A stretch of 31,563 bases of DNA from an uncultured Clostridia bacterium. Lineage in GTDB: Bacteria > Bacillota > Clostridia > Christensenellales > Borkfalkiaceae. Location: assembly GCA_934254725.1 (NCBI GenBank), contig CAKQLR010000020.1:1-31563 (forward strand), read 5' to 3'. A program made the position numbers and the translations under genes. Under the pieces are notes generated by a model. The model was not told the DNA's origin, searched no databases, and was given only the letters and a program-made list of their open reading frames with translations. Below are positions 16,540 to 23,922 of the stretch, in pieces (the stretch's first letter is position 1; each line of letters starts with the position of its first letter).

Positions 16540-17469
16540 TCAATCCTCCTTGTCGCCTAAGTTCATCTGAGTTACGTTCATATTCAGAACGGTAACAACA
16601 AAGACCAGAATTAAAACTATTACGGAAAGCGCGCTTGAAAGGCCTACGTTCATATTGTCGAACGCTTCGTTGTAAATCTGGTACATAATAACCATCGTAG
16701 TGCCGAAAGGTCCGCCGCCGCTTATGAGCTGAACCTGCTCGAAAATAGAGAATATACCCATAGACGACGTGATAAGAATAAACGCGAACATATTCTTAAG
16801 CGAAGGAATGGTTATGTATACGAGTTTTTTGAATTTCGTAGCGCCGTCTATATCCGCCGCCTCGTACATTTCCTGCGGAATGCCGCTCATGCCCGCCATA
16901 AACAAAATAACCGTGCCGCCGAGCCCTTTCCACACGCTTATAAGAATTATCCAGAAGTACATCCAGAAGGTGGAAAGCGTCCACATGACGGGCTCCTTTC
17001 CCATTCTTATAAGAATAAGGTTTATAAGACCTGTACTCGGGTTAAGTATCGTGTTTACGAGCTGAGAAACAACCGCCGTAGATAAAACGCACGGAATATA
17101 CCATATAGTTCTCAGAAAACTTTTGCATTTTATGGGCGCCATCATAAGTAAAGCTATAAAAAAGCTTGTTACTATGGTGATGAGCATTATACTGCCGCCC
17201 ATAATCAGAGAATTTACAAACATTCTCCAATACTTTTCTTCCCTGAAAACGGTAAGAAAGTTTTCAAGACCTATCCATTGAATGTCGTCATAATAAACGC
17301 CGTTCCAATCGACGAAGCTTAAAATTATTACGAGCAGAATGGGAACTATGCCTAAAACGGTGTAGTAAATAAGCATGGGTATAAGCCACGCCCAGGCAAA
17401 TTTACGCTTTTTTGCCTCCAGCGTTCCCCTTTTTCCGCCTGATAGTCCTGCATGAAGTGTTTTTTCCAT
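16540..17469 (-). CDS. Carbohydrate ABC transporter permease, MalF-like (CUT1)
   Basis: The 309-residue protein has a basic N-terminal tail of about 23 residues, six predicted membrane segments and the EAA loop at about 203-222 (EAADIDGATKF then ITIPSL). ACGGAGG lies just before the ATG. A strong intercistronic hairpin separates it from the upstream surface-protein gene. It is the first transporter gene of operon B. Confidence 0.92.
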   Translation of the reverse strand: MEKTLHAGLSGGKRGTLEAKKRKFAWAWLIPMLIYYTVLGIVPILLVIILSFVDWNGVYYDDIQWIGLENFLTVFREEKYWRMFVNSLIMGGSIMLITIVTSFFIALLMMAPIKCKSFLRTIWYIPCVLSTAVVSQLVNTILNPSTGLINLILIRMGKEPVMWTLSTFWMYFWIILISVWKGLGGTVILFMAGMSGIPQEMYEAADIDGATKFKKLVYITIPSLKNMFAFILITSSMGIFSIFEQVQLISGGGPFGTTMVIMYQIYNEAFDNMNVGLSSALSVIVLILVFVVTVLNMNVTQMNLGDKED

Positions 17470-17490
17470 TAAGCCTCCGTAAATAACTTT

Positions 17491-17521
17491 CGGCTGCGCG
17501 AAAATTTGCTCCGCGCAGCCG
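17491..17521 (-). other. Strong intercistronic hairpin without a U-tract
   Basis: CGGCTGCGCG (17491-17500) and CGCGCAGCCG (17512-17521) pair perfectly over 10 GC-rich bp around an 11-base loop. In the direction of transcription it lies right after the 961-residue surface protein gene and is followed by AAAGTTATTT, without a U-run. It probably protects the upstream mRNA end or reduces read-through to the permeases. Confidence 0.7.
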
Positions 17522-17539
17522 GAAACAATCCATAGAATA

Positions 17540-20425
17540 TTAGTTTTGCTTTCTTTTTAAAGCTATTGCGACAAAACCGATTGCCGCGATAAGCGAAGTT
17601 GCGCCGATGCCCATAAAACCGCCACAGCCGCCTTCTTCGGGAGCGGGTTCTTCTATTCCTTCGACGGTTATGGTTCTCGTTACGGTCTTTTCGTGACCTG
17701 CAGCATCTCTTGCTGTGACCGTAAGAGTGTATTTACCGTTCTTATCAAGCGTTACTTTGCCGTTTACAATAGTTATTTCGTTACCTGCCTCGTCGGTTAC
17801 TTTCATCGTAACCGTGGGATTAGCGTCTACGTCATCCGTTACTTTTATTACGGAAAGATCGATTTCGCCCGCCTGAGTCATAAGCTTGGGTATGCTTGCG
17901 GGGATTGTGATGGAAGGAGCTTCTACGTCGATATCCTCACCTGTTGCGGTAACCGTAAATTCGGTCTGCGCCGAAGCTCCCATCGAATCCATTACGGTAG
18001 CGGTTACAAAGTAGAACCCCGCTTTGTTGAGCGTTGCCGTAGAACCGGATACGTTTACAACCTGCTTTTCGCCGTCCTCGGTCTTGCTGAATTTAACGCC
18101 GAAACTTACGTTTAATTCGTCGTCGAAGGGGTGCGCGGTTTCGATTGCGTTTGCGAAATCGACTTCCGTACCGGTCGTGTACGTTTTTTCAAAGCCCTCT
18201 TTTTCCGTTATGGACGGATTGCATTTGCTTGTTCTTAAGAAGAAATCGTCAAAGATAATCTTTTCGCCTACGGGCGTACCCGCTCTTACCGTGCAAACAA
18301 GCTCTATGCTTACAAATTCAATCTTCGCGTCAAAGTCGAACTCGTTTTGAGGAGTCATAGAATCTATATTAAAACGAAGGTGTTGCCAGCCGTTATTTTG
18401 TATTACGCCTATAGCTTTGCTTACGTAAGGTTTCCCTCCCGCGATTGCTTGCGCAGTAGAATCGCAAGGCGTCATAGTTACTAAAATATTTTCGATATAA
18501 TACGCGTCCGATACGTAGAACGAAATATCTATCGAACCGAAGTTGTTGAAATAGAGTTTATCGTTTGCGGAAACCGCGGGCTTATGGTCAAGCCATCTTC
18601 CGCCTGTGGTAAGCCATACCTGACCGTTTACTTCATCCGTCAAAACGGTGATTACGCACGCGCCGGAGCCGTCCTTCCCTTGGTCGGGAGTAAACTCCGC
18701 CTTAAGAGAACCTCTGTCCTCGGTGTAAACCCCGGTCGTTTCGTCGTAGTCGAGAGCTCCTCCCTTATAAGAGAAATCGAATACTTTAACGTCTTCTTTT
18801 ACTTCGTTTTCCAAAATCAATTCTATTTTGCATTTGATTTCGAATTCTTCGCCTTCCGTTCCGTTCGTCTTTAAAAGGATTTTAACGTCGTCGAACAAGA
18901 AGGAATCCGCGGTTGCGCCGTTCGCGCTGAAAGAAGCAATATCGAGCACGACTTCGTTTTTGCCCGAAACCAAACCGAGGTTACCGTAAACGTCTTTTGC
19001 AAAGCAATTCGCGTCGGGACCGAACTGAAGCAGGAACTGTTTGATAAGGTTAGCCTTTTCGCCTTCGAATGTAACCTTTGCGGAAGCGTATCTTGAAAGA
19101 TAGAAAGGCGCTTGCGTATCTACTTTTTCGTTGAGATAGAAATACCAACCGTCTCCCGTTCCGCCGTGTACGTTTGCCGTGTACTCTTTAATCGTTATGT
19201 TTGTAAGCTCGGAAAGATCGGGCTCGGAATAAGGTTCTTTTACCGTTATTGCACAGGTAGCCGTCTTTCCGTCGGAAGCGGTTATCGTTATTGACGCGCC
19301 GCCCGCTTTTAAAGCGGTTACAAGGCCGTCTTCAACGGTTGCCACGGTCGCGTCGGAAGTGCTCCAGGTTATGGTTTTATCCGCCTGTGCCCCGCCTTCT
19401 ACCGTCGCTCTGAGCTGCAATTGATCTCCTGTTTCCATCACCGCGGAAGTTTTATCGATGGCGACGTAAGTAATAGCCGTTTCGTCGTCCGCCACTTCTT
19501 CCTTTTCGGAAACAAGTTCTATTTTTATATTGCCTACGAAAGACTCTTCCGCGCTGCCCGACGTATACGCAACGAATTGAACGAACCTTACGGTGAAATC
19601 GTTTGTTTCCCCGCTTTCGATTTGGTATTCGGAATTATCGAGATACATAACCGTAAGCTTGCCGGTAGGTGCGGATATATCCTTTAATTGATAAATCATA
19701 CCGGAACCGCCGTCTCCGAATTTTACAAAAGCGCGGGTAAGCAATTCGCCGTTCTCGGTGGGGTATACGGACAACTTAGTGTATTTATATCCTGAAAGAG
19801 TACCGGGCTTGTTTACGCCGCCGACCTGTTCGTCCCAACCATTGATTGCAAGCGCGGGGGCTGAACCGCCCGCTATCGTAACGGACGTCTTATCTGCAAT
19901 CACCCTGTCTTCTACCGGCTCTCTCGCAAGGAGCTCCACTTTTAACGTAACCCTGCAGAAATCGTCCGCGGTTCCGTTGGTAGTCTGCAACAAACAAGTT
20001 ACCTTATCGGGTTTAAAAGTAGCTACGTCTGCATTATTAACGTCTAATTCGCTTACCGGGTAATAAAATACCGATTTCCCGTCCGCAGGCGTAAGCGACC
20101 ATTTGTTTACCTTTACACACCGCACATCCGGACCGAGCTGGAATAAAAACTGGTTTATCATGGAAGTTTTGCTTCCGGAGAAAGTAAGCCTTACTCCCGC
20201 GTAGTCTCCTATCGAATGGGGCGCCGCGGTATACTCTTTCTGATAAACGGCAAAAATCCAGTCTGCCTTGCCGCCGGTAAGGTCAAACGTTTCTTCGGCT
20301 ATCGTGTAATTTTCCACTTTCTCGGGCTGAGTTCCTTCGGCGCTTACCGAAATAATACCTAACCCCATACATACCGCAAAGCACACGCCGAGCAGTACAG
20401 CTAAAAGTTTCTGAGTCTTTTTCAT
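17540..20425 (-). CDS. 961-residue multidomain surface protein with internal repeats, Ig-like domains and Gly-Cys anchor tail
   Basis: The protein has a signal peptide (1-29) and then a beta-sandwich module at about 40-167. A diverged copy lies at about 178-306, a Big-2-type Ig-like domain at about 317-396 (TWSTSDATVATV and GLVTALKAGGASITITASDG), and a further copy of the first module at about 407-540. A different carbohydrate-binding-like module follows (about 547-733), then two Ig-like domains (about 745-826 and 832-923). The tail is GGCGGF (932-937), a membrane span and KRKQN. No catalytic motif is visible, so a glycan-binding or display role is inferred. GGAGG precedes the ATG. It is the second gene of operon B, immediately before the permeases. 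Confidence 0.85.
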   Translation of the reverse strand: MKKTQKLLAVLLGVCFAVCMGLGIISVSAEGTQPEKVENYTIAEETFDLTGGKADWIFAVYQKEYTAAPHSIGDYAGVRLTFSGSKTSMINQFLFQLGPDVRCVKVNKWSLTPADGKSVFYYPVSELDVNNADVATFKPDKVTCLLQTTNGTADDFCRVTLKVELLAREPVEDRVIADKTSVTIAGGSAPALAINGWDEQVGGVNKPGTLSGYKYTKLSVYPTENGELLTRAFVKFGDGGSGMIYQLKDISAPTGKLTVMYLDNSEYQIESGETNDFTVRFVQFVAYTSGSAEESFVGNIKIELVSEKEEVADDETAITYVAIDKTSAVMETGDQLQLRATVEGGAQADKTITWSTSDATVATVEDGLVTALKAGGASITITASDGKTATCAITVKEPYSEPDLSELTNITIKEYTANVHGGTGDGWYFYLNEKVDTQAPFYLSRYASAKVTFEGEKANLIKQFLLQFGPDANCFAKDVYGNLGLVSGKNEVVLDIASFSANGATADSFLFDDVKILLKTNGTEGEEFEIKCKIELILENEVKEDVKVFDFSYKGGALDYDETTGVYTEDRGSLKAEFTPDQGKDGSGACVITVLTDEVNGQVWLTTGGRWLDHKPAVSANDKLYFNNFGSIDISFYVSDAYYIENILVTMTPCDSTAQAIAGGKPYVSKAIGVIQNNGWQHLRFNIDSMTPQNEFDFDAKIEFVSIELVCTVRAGTPVGEKIIFDDFFLRTSKCNPSITEKEGFEKTYTTGTEVDFANAIETAHPFDDELNVSFGVKFSKTEDGEKQVVNVSGSTATLNKAGFYFVTATVMDSMGASAQTEFTVTATGEDIDVEAPSITIPASIPKLMTQAGEIDLSVIKVTDDVDANPTVTMKVTDEAGNEITIVNGKVTLDKNGKYTLTVTARDAAGHEKTVTRTITVEGIEEPAPEEGGCGGFMGIGATSLIAAIGFVAIALKRKQN
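17549..17635 (-). other. Candidate C-terminal sorting/anchor signal (GGCGGF type)
   Basis: This encodes residues 931-959 of the 961-residue protein: Glu-Gly-Gly-Cys-Gly-Gly-Phe, a hydrophobic span and Lys-Arg-Lys. It is the clearest of the three related tails in the window and follows an acidic Pro/Glu linker. Confidence 0.55.
18806..19207 (-). repeat. Protein-level repeat copy 3 in the 961-residue surface protein
   Basis: Residues 407-540 repeat the first module: LIKQFLLQFGPDANC here matches MINQFLFQLGPDVRC there, and LLKTNGTEGEEFEIKCKIEL matches LLQTTNGTADDFCRVTLKVEL. The family is not recognised. The all-beta pattern fits a binding module. Confidence 0.75.
19508..19894 (-). repeat. Diverged repeat copy 2 in the 961-residue surface protein
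   Basis: Residues 178-306 follow the same order of strands as the other two copies, with YKYTKLSVYPTENGELLTRA replacing the YAGVRLTFSG strand, and end GNIKIELVSE in place of LKVELLARE. The cysteine-containing GPD motif is replaced, so the copy is distant. Confidence 0.5.
19925..20308 (-). repeat. Protein-level repeat copy 1 in the 961-residue surface protein
   Basis: Residues 40-167 form the first of the three related modules, with the marker strands YAGVRLTFSGSKTSMINQF, LFQLGPDVRC and FCRVTLKVELL. Confidence 0.75.
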
Positions 20426-20477
20426 TATTTTTCCTCCATATTATTTATTCAATCGGTTATAGGGTTTCCATGCCGCT

Positions 20478-21236
20478 CTATCCGACAGACTTTCTGTAAT
20501 CGTAATAATAGTTATCCAGCAATCTTTCGTATACGGAATATCCCGTAGCCGAAAAATGAAGCTTGTCTTCTATAAAACAATCGGTATTATAGCTGCCGTC
20601 CTCGTTTAAAAACGCGTCCTGGTTATCTATAAAATACAGATTAGTTCTTTCTTCGCAGTACTCGCGCATAATAGCGTTCCATTCCTCTATTTTTGCTTTA
20701 TAGAAGTTGGATGCGGGGTTTTTGTTTACCGATACTAAGTGAATAACAAGCGTCGGCTTTTCGGCAAGAAGCTTTTCTATAAGCTGCTTTAAGTATTTTG
20801 TGCCATCCGCAACTTTATTCCCCGCTTTTATGTCGTTTATTCCTATACCGAGCATAACCTCGTCGGGATTATCCTCAAGAATTTTCGGATAGTTTCTGTC
20901 GTCCGCAAGCCAGTCGTAAACGTGTGTGGCTAATATAGCTTTATTCGAAACGACATTGTAAAATTCGCCGAGGAACTTTTCGCCGTTATCCCAAAAATCG
21001 AGCAGGGAGTCGCCTATGACGACAATGCTACCGCCCTTTTCTACAGGATCTCTCGCTTCCGAAGATTCCCCGCCCGAAGTTTCGCCAGTATCCGAAGTCG
21101 AGGAGGACGATTCCGTGTTTCCTCCCGTTTCGTCCGAGCCGCCATCTCCCGGCGTGCAAGCGTACGCCGTAAGTAAAAGCGGAATAACTACGACAAAAGC
21201 GATCAATAAAGCAATCGATTTTTTTAACGTTTTCAT
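20478..21236 (-). CDS. SGNH/GDSL hydrolase lipoprotein (probable glycan deacylase)
   Basis: SGNH hydrolases remove acyl esters, often acetyl groups of polysaccharides. The 252-residue product has a signal peptide with lipobox Ala-Tyr-Ala-Cys (Cys27) and a Ser/Thr/Gly/Glu linker (about 29-66) that would lift the domain off the membrane. The catalytic domain has block I IGDSL (Ser77), block III GIND (Asn134) and block V DKLH (Asp224, His227). CAGGAGA precedes the ATG, and a strong promoter lies about 57 bases upstream. It is the first gene of operon B. Deacylation of the glycan before trimming and import is inferred from context. Confidence 0.87.
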   Translation of the reverse strand: MKTLKKSIALLIAFVVVIPLLLTAYACTPGDGGSDETGGNTESSSSTSDTGETSGGESSEARDPVEKGGSIVVIGDSLLDFWDNGEKFLGEFYNVVSNKAILATHVYDWLADDRNYPKILEDNPDEVMLGIGINDIKAGNKVADGTKYLKQLIEKLLAEKPTLVIHLVSVNKNPASNFYKAKIEEWNAIMREYCEERTNLYFIDNQDAFLNEDGSYNTDCFIEDKLHFSATGYSVYERLLDNYYYDYRKSVG

Positions 21237-21292
21237 TATTTTCTCCTGAATGGTTTTACCGTAACGTCGTCCGGTTTTCCGAACGCAAAGCC

Positions 21293-21321
21293 ATTATACC
21301 CGTAAAAAAAGCGTTTTTCAA
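21293..21321 (-). promoter_or_regulatory. Sigma-A promoter of operon B (minus strand)
   Basis: On the minus strand TTGAAA (21316-21321), a 17-base gap and TATAAT (21293-21298) form a near-consensus promoter. It faces away from the divergent regulator gene. Confidence 0.75.
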
Positions 21322-21344
21322 TAGGCATATAAAAAATAAAACGC
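21311..21344. promoter_or_regulatory. Inverted repeat overlapping the operon B -35 box, candidate operator
   Basis: GCGTTTT (21311-21317) and AAAACGC (21338-21344) are perfect inverted arms. The left arm overlaps the -35 hexamer. A further GGCGTTT lies at 21459-21465, within the regulator's own promoter. Binding by the neighbouring GntR/LacI-type regulator is a guess from position. Confidence 0.35.
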
Positions 21345-21411
21345 CAAAAAAACCACTTTTTGACGATTTGTATTTTTTGAGCAATTTTTTTATGAAAAAA
21401 ATAGAGACAAA

Positions 21412-21425
21412 TAATCTTCGGATTA
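21412..21425. promoter_or_regulatory. Dyad TAATC-TTCG-GATTA in the divergent promoter region
   Basis: A perfect 5-bp inverted repeat with a four-base centre lies between the two divergent promoters, about 85 bases before the regulator start. It could be an operator. It is short enough to occur by chance. Confidence 0.3.
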
Positions 21426-21445
21426 CATTTTCCACCCGCTAACGC

Positions 21446-21475
21446 TTGCTTTTTTAAAGGCGTTTGTGATAGAGT
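21446..21475 (+). promoter_or_regulatory. Candidate promoter of the GntR/LacI-type regulator
   Basis: TTGCTT (21446-21451), 18 bases, and TAGAGT (21470-21475) with an upstream TGn (21467-21469) form a moderate promoter. It would give a short leader of roughly 25 bases. Confidence 0.4.
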
Positions 21476-21508
21476 AAATTTATAGCAAAACGACTTGCGG
21501 GGAGAATT

Positions 21509-22624
21509 ATGAAGAAAAAGCTGTATGAAGTCATTCAGGACGATTTACTTCAAAAAATAAATTTAGGGATATATAAAGCCGACGATAAGCTGCCTTCGGA
21601 AGCGGAAATAATGAAGCAATTTTCGGTCAGCAGAGTGACCGTGAGGAAGGCTCTTTCCGAATTAAAAAAGAATAAAGTAGTATATTCCAACACAAAAAAC
21701 GGCACTTTCGTCAGTTCGAGAGATATAAAAGAAAAAAAGACGCATCTTTTAATTCCGCTTGTGGGCACGCTCCCTCAGGAGAAAAACCGAAACACGCTTA
21801 TACTTGACGGCATCAAAAAGGTTGCCGATAACAACAAATGCGTCTGCCCTTTCTACAACACCGACAACAGGCAGGAAAAAGAAAGGAAAATTCTCGTAAA
21901 TCTTTTAAATTACAACCTCGACGCGATAATAATATGGCCTTGTTCGGGGATGAACAACATAGATATTTTATCCATCTTCGTGATAAAAAAGATACCCGTC
22001 GTTTTTCTCGACAGACGGCCGCAGGGTTTTAACGATATTCTCGTAACGACAAACAACTTCAAGGCGATGAAAGATTTGCTGAATAAAATCATAGCCGAGG
22101 GTTATACGAAAATCGCCACTACTATTCTGCCAGAACAAAGCCTGCCCGAGCAAAACCGCTTTAACGGATACATAACCGCCTTGCTCGAAAATAATATTCC
22201 GCTTAAGGGCGAGTATATACTCGGCAGTTCCGACCTGTTCAGAAAATATTACAAAAAGACTTCCAAACAAAGGCTCGACTTTTTGATCGACTACAACGAT
22301 TTCCTGATAGATAAATATCTGAAACTGACCGACAAGCCGGAAGTAATCTGTTGTCCAAACGACAACGACGCTTTAAATTTGCTGTACAGGTTCAAAAACC
22401 GTTTCGGCGAAATACCAAAAGACCTTATAGTGACGGGGTTTGATAATCTGGATTTCGATATTCTGTCCGAAAGCCCCACCATAGAGCAAGATTTCTTCGC
22501 GCTCGGGAAGGTTGCCATAGAAGTTGCCCTCCAGATTATCAACAATATAAGAATAAGCAGTCTTATAGAAATAGACGCAAAACCGATTTTGCGCTATCCC
22601 CCCTCAAGCAGAAAAGTAAAATAG
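21509..22624 (+). CDS. GntR-type DNA-binding / LacI-type sensor regulator (AraR-like architecture)
   Basis: The 371-residue protein joins an N-terminal GntR winged helix (about 1-70: LPSEAEIMKQFSVSRVTVRKAL, then NGTFVSS) to a C-terminal periplasmic-binding-protein-like sugar sensor of the LacI/GalR kind (about 76-365: DAIIIWPCSG, IPVVFLDRRPQG, VTGFDNLDF). This is the arrangement of Bacillus AraR, usually a repressor released by a pentose or other sugar. GGGGAG sits five bases before the ATG. It is divergent from operon B and convergent with the SGNH gene at 22708, so it most likely controls operon B. Its effector is unknown. Confidence 0.9.
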   Translation: MKKKLYEVIQDDLLQKINLGIYKADDKLPSEAEIMKQFSVSRVTVRKALSELKKNKVVYSNTKNGTFVSSRDIKEKKTHLLIPLVGTLPQEKNRNTLILDGIKKVADNNKCVCPFYNTDNRQEKERKILVNLLNYNLDAIIIWPCSGMNNIDILSIFVIKKIPVVFLDRRPQGFNDILVTTNNFKAMKDLLNKIIAEGYTKIATTILPEQSLPEQNRFNGYITALLENNIPLKGEYILGSSDLFRKYYKKTSKQRLDFLIDYNDFLIDKYLKLTDKPEVICCPNDNDALNLLYRFKNRFGEIPKDLIVTGFDNLDFDILSESPTIEQDFFALGKVAIEVALQIINNIRISSLIEIDAKPILRYPPSSRKVK

Positions 22625-22656
22625 TTTTAGAAGTTCTGTTTTTACACCCGAGCATT

Positions 22657-22683
22657 AAAAAAGCCCTCGGTCGGGGCTTTTTT
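22657..22683. terminator. Bidirectional rho-independent terminator
   Basis: AAAAAAGCCC (22657-22666) and GGGCTTTTTT (22674-22683) pair perfectly around a seven-base loop, with a U-run on either strand. It lies between the convergent regulator gene and the SGNH gene and should serve both. Confidence 0.9.
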
Positions 22684-22707
22684 ATTATTCTGTTTTGTTT
22701 ATATAAT

Positions 22708-23667
22708 TTATTTTATGCCGTTCGAGATAAGCTTTCCCCACTCGGGATAGACCTCGCCGAGAAGATGAATGCCGTCGGGATAAAATTTCTTTTCGTCACT
22801 TCTTCCCGAGGCGTTAAGGTATACATCCTCCGCGTCTATATAGAAAGCCTTGCCCGTATCCGAACAGTATTCCTTCATAGTACGGTTTGCCTCGTCTATG
22901 GCGCTTCGTCTGTCATCGGCTTCCTTGCCTTTTAAGCCCGTAACGGTAGGCGCAAAATCCGTAGGTCTTACTATCGAAACAAAATAAACGTTGCAGACAG
23001 GTAAGTACCACTGTATTTTATCTATTAACTCTTTTAACTGTTCAAGATACGTTTCAAGCGAAATTCCTCCCTGAAAAATATCGTTTACGCCGCAGTGAAT
23101 GATGACTTTTGACGGATACGCGGGCAAAACGAGCCTTTCGAGAACGATGTTCCTAAGGTCTGAAACGCAAAAGCCCCCGACGCCGAAATTAAAAACGTTG
23201 CCGAAAGCGTTCATATCGGCATCGGCTGTTTTCCAGTTGGCAAAAAGCGAATCGCCTATTAAAACCGTCTGCCCCTCTTTTGCCGCAACCGCGCGCGCTT
23301 CAAGGGATTTTAAAGTGGCCTCCGCGGTAGAATCTCTGTGCGGGTAGCCGGAAACTTCGAGCGACAGAGAAACGGTTTCCGATTTGCTTCCGTTTGAAAA
23401 CACGCAGGAGATTTCCCTTTTATCCCTGTCGTACACGGCGGAAACAAGCTCGCAACCGCTTGCCGAATAATCTACGAAACGCCTTACGTCGTTTTCCTCA
23501 TACCAAAGTTTCGTGTCGCAAACGGCGGAAATAACCGCTTCGTTTGAATAGACTTTGTAATTCATAACGCTTTTTATCTGATAGCTCATTGTTTCCCCTT
23601 TACCGCAACTTGCGAAAGAAATCGCAAAAACTGCCGCCATAATTATTAAAATCACCTTTTTCAGCAC
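22708..23667 (-). CDS. SGNH/GDSL hydrolase lipoprotein with N-terminal accessory domain
   Basis: The 319-residue product starts at GTG (23665-23667) with GGGTGA six bases upstream. The next Met is nine codons inside the signal peptide. The lipobox is Phe-Ala-Ser-Cys (Cys21). Residues about 27-125 form a small beta-rich domain of unknown type. The SGNH domain has IGDSLF (Ser140), GVGG (162-165), CGVND (Asn195) and DGIH (Asp298, His301). It is likely a surface esterase acting on acylated glycan. It is transcribed alone, with its own promoter and terminator, and is distinct from the operon B esterase, which lacks the extra domain and the GVGG block. Confidence 0.88.
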   Translation of the reverse strand: MLKKVILIIMAAVFAISFASCGKGETMSYQIKSVMNYKVYSNEAVISAVCDTKLWYEENDVRRFVDYSASGCELVSAVYDRDKREISCVFSNGSKSETVSLSLEVSGYPHRDSTAEATLKSLEARAVAAKEGQTVLIGDSLFANWKTADADMNAFGNVFNFGVGGFCVSDLRNIVLERLVLPAYPSKVIIHCGVNDIFQGGISLETYLEQLKELIDKIQWYLPVCNVYFVSIVRPTDFAPTVTGLKGKEADDRRSAIDEANRTMKEYCSDTGKAFYIDAEDVYLNASGRSDEKKFYPDGIHLLGEVYPEWGKLISNGIK

Positions 23668-23689
23668 AATTCTTCACCCGTTTTTTCTA

Positions 23690-23718
23690 ATTATAAATGC
23701 AGAAAACAAATTTGTAAA
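23690..23718 (-). promoter_or_regulatory. Sigma-A promoter of the single SGNH gene (minus strand)
   Basis: TTTACA (23713-23718), 17 bases and TATAAT (23690-23695) on the minus strand make a near-consensus promoter. The transcribed leader would be only about 15 bases long. Confidence 0.75.
23706..23715. promoter_or_regulatory. Palindrome ACAAATTTGT at the -35 box, candidate operator
   Basis: The perfect 10-bp palindrome overlaps the -35 hexamer of the SGNH promoter, a good place for repression. Which regulator would bind is unknown. The half-sites ACAAAT and ATTTGT are those of AraR boxes but in the opposite arrangement. Confidence 0.35.
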
Positions 23719-23777
23719 TGCCTGTCGAGAGGAAAAACATAAAAATATTTATAAAAACCGCATTTGTATTATTCGAG

Positions 23778-23787
23778 GCAATATTGC
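23778..23787. repeat. Palindrome GCAATATTGC in the SGNH upstream region
   Basis: A perfect 10-bp palindrome about 60 bases upstream of the SGNH -35 box, in an otherwise AT-rich gap. The rest of the 255-base gap holds only the promoter and the operon C terminator. Confidence 0.3.
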
Positions 23788-23854
23788 GAACAAAAAAAAC
23801 ATACAAGAGCCTTATTCACAGAAAAACATTAGAAGTTTTGCTTTGCACAATACA

Positions 23855-23888
23855 AAAAAGAACACCCCCTATACAGGGCATTCTTTTT
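23855..23888 (-). terminator. Terminator of operon C
   Basis: AAAAAGAA (23855-23862) pairs with TTCTTTTT (23881-23888). Inside, CCC pairs with GGG after a 2x2 internal loop. On the minus strand the hairpin ends in TTCTTTTTTG. It lies 34 bases after the GH127 stop. Confidence 0.75.
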
Positions 23889-23922
23889 AATTTCTAATAA
23901 GTTTTTTAAGCAAAAGCTACGT

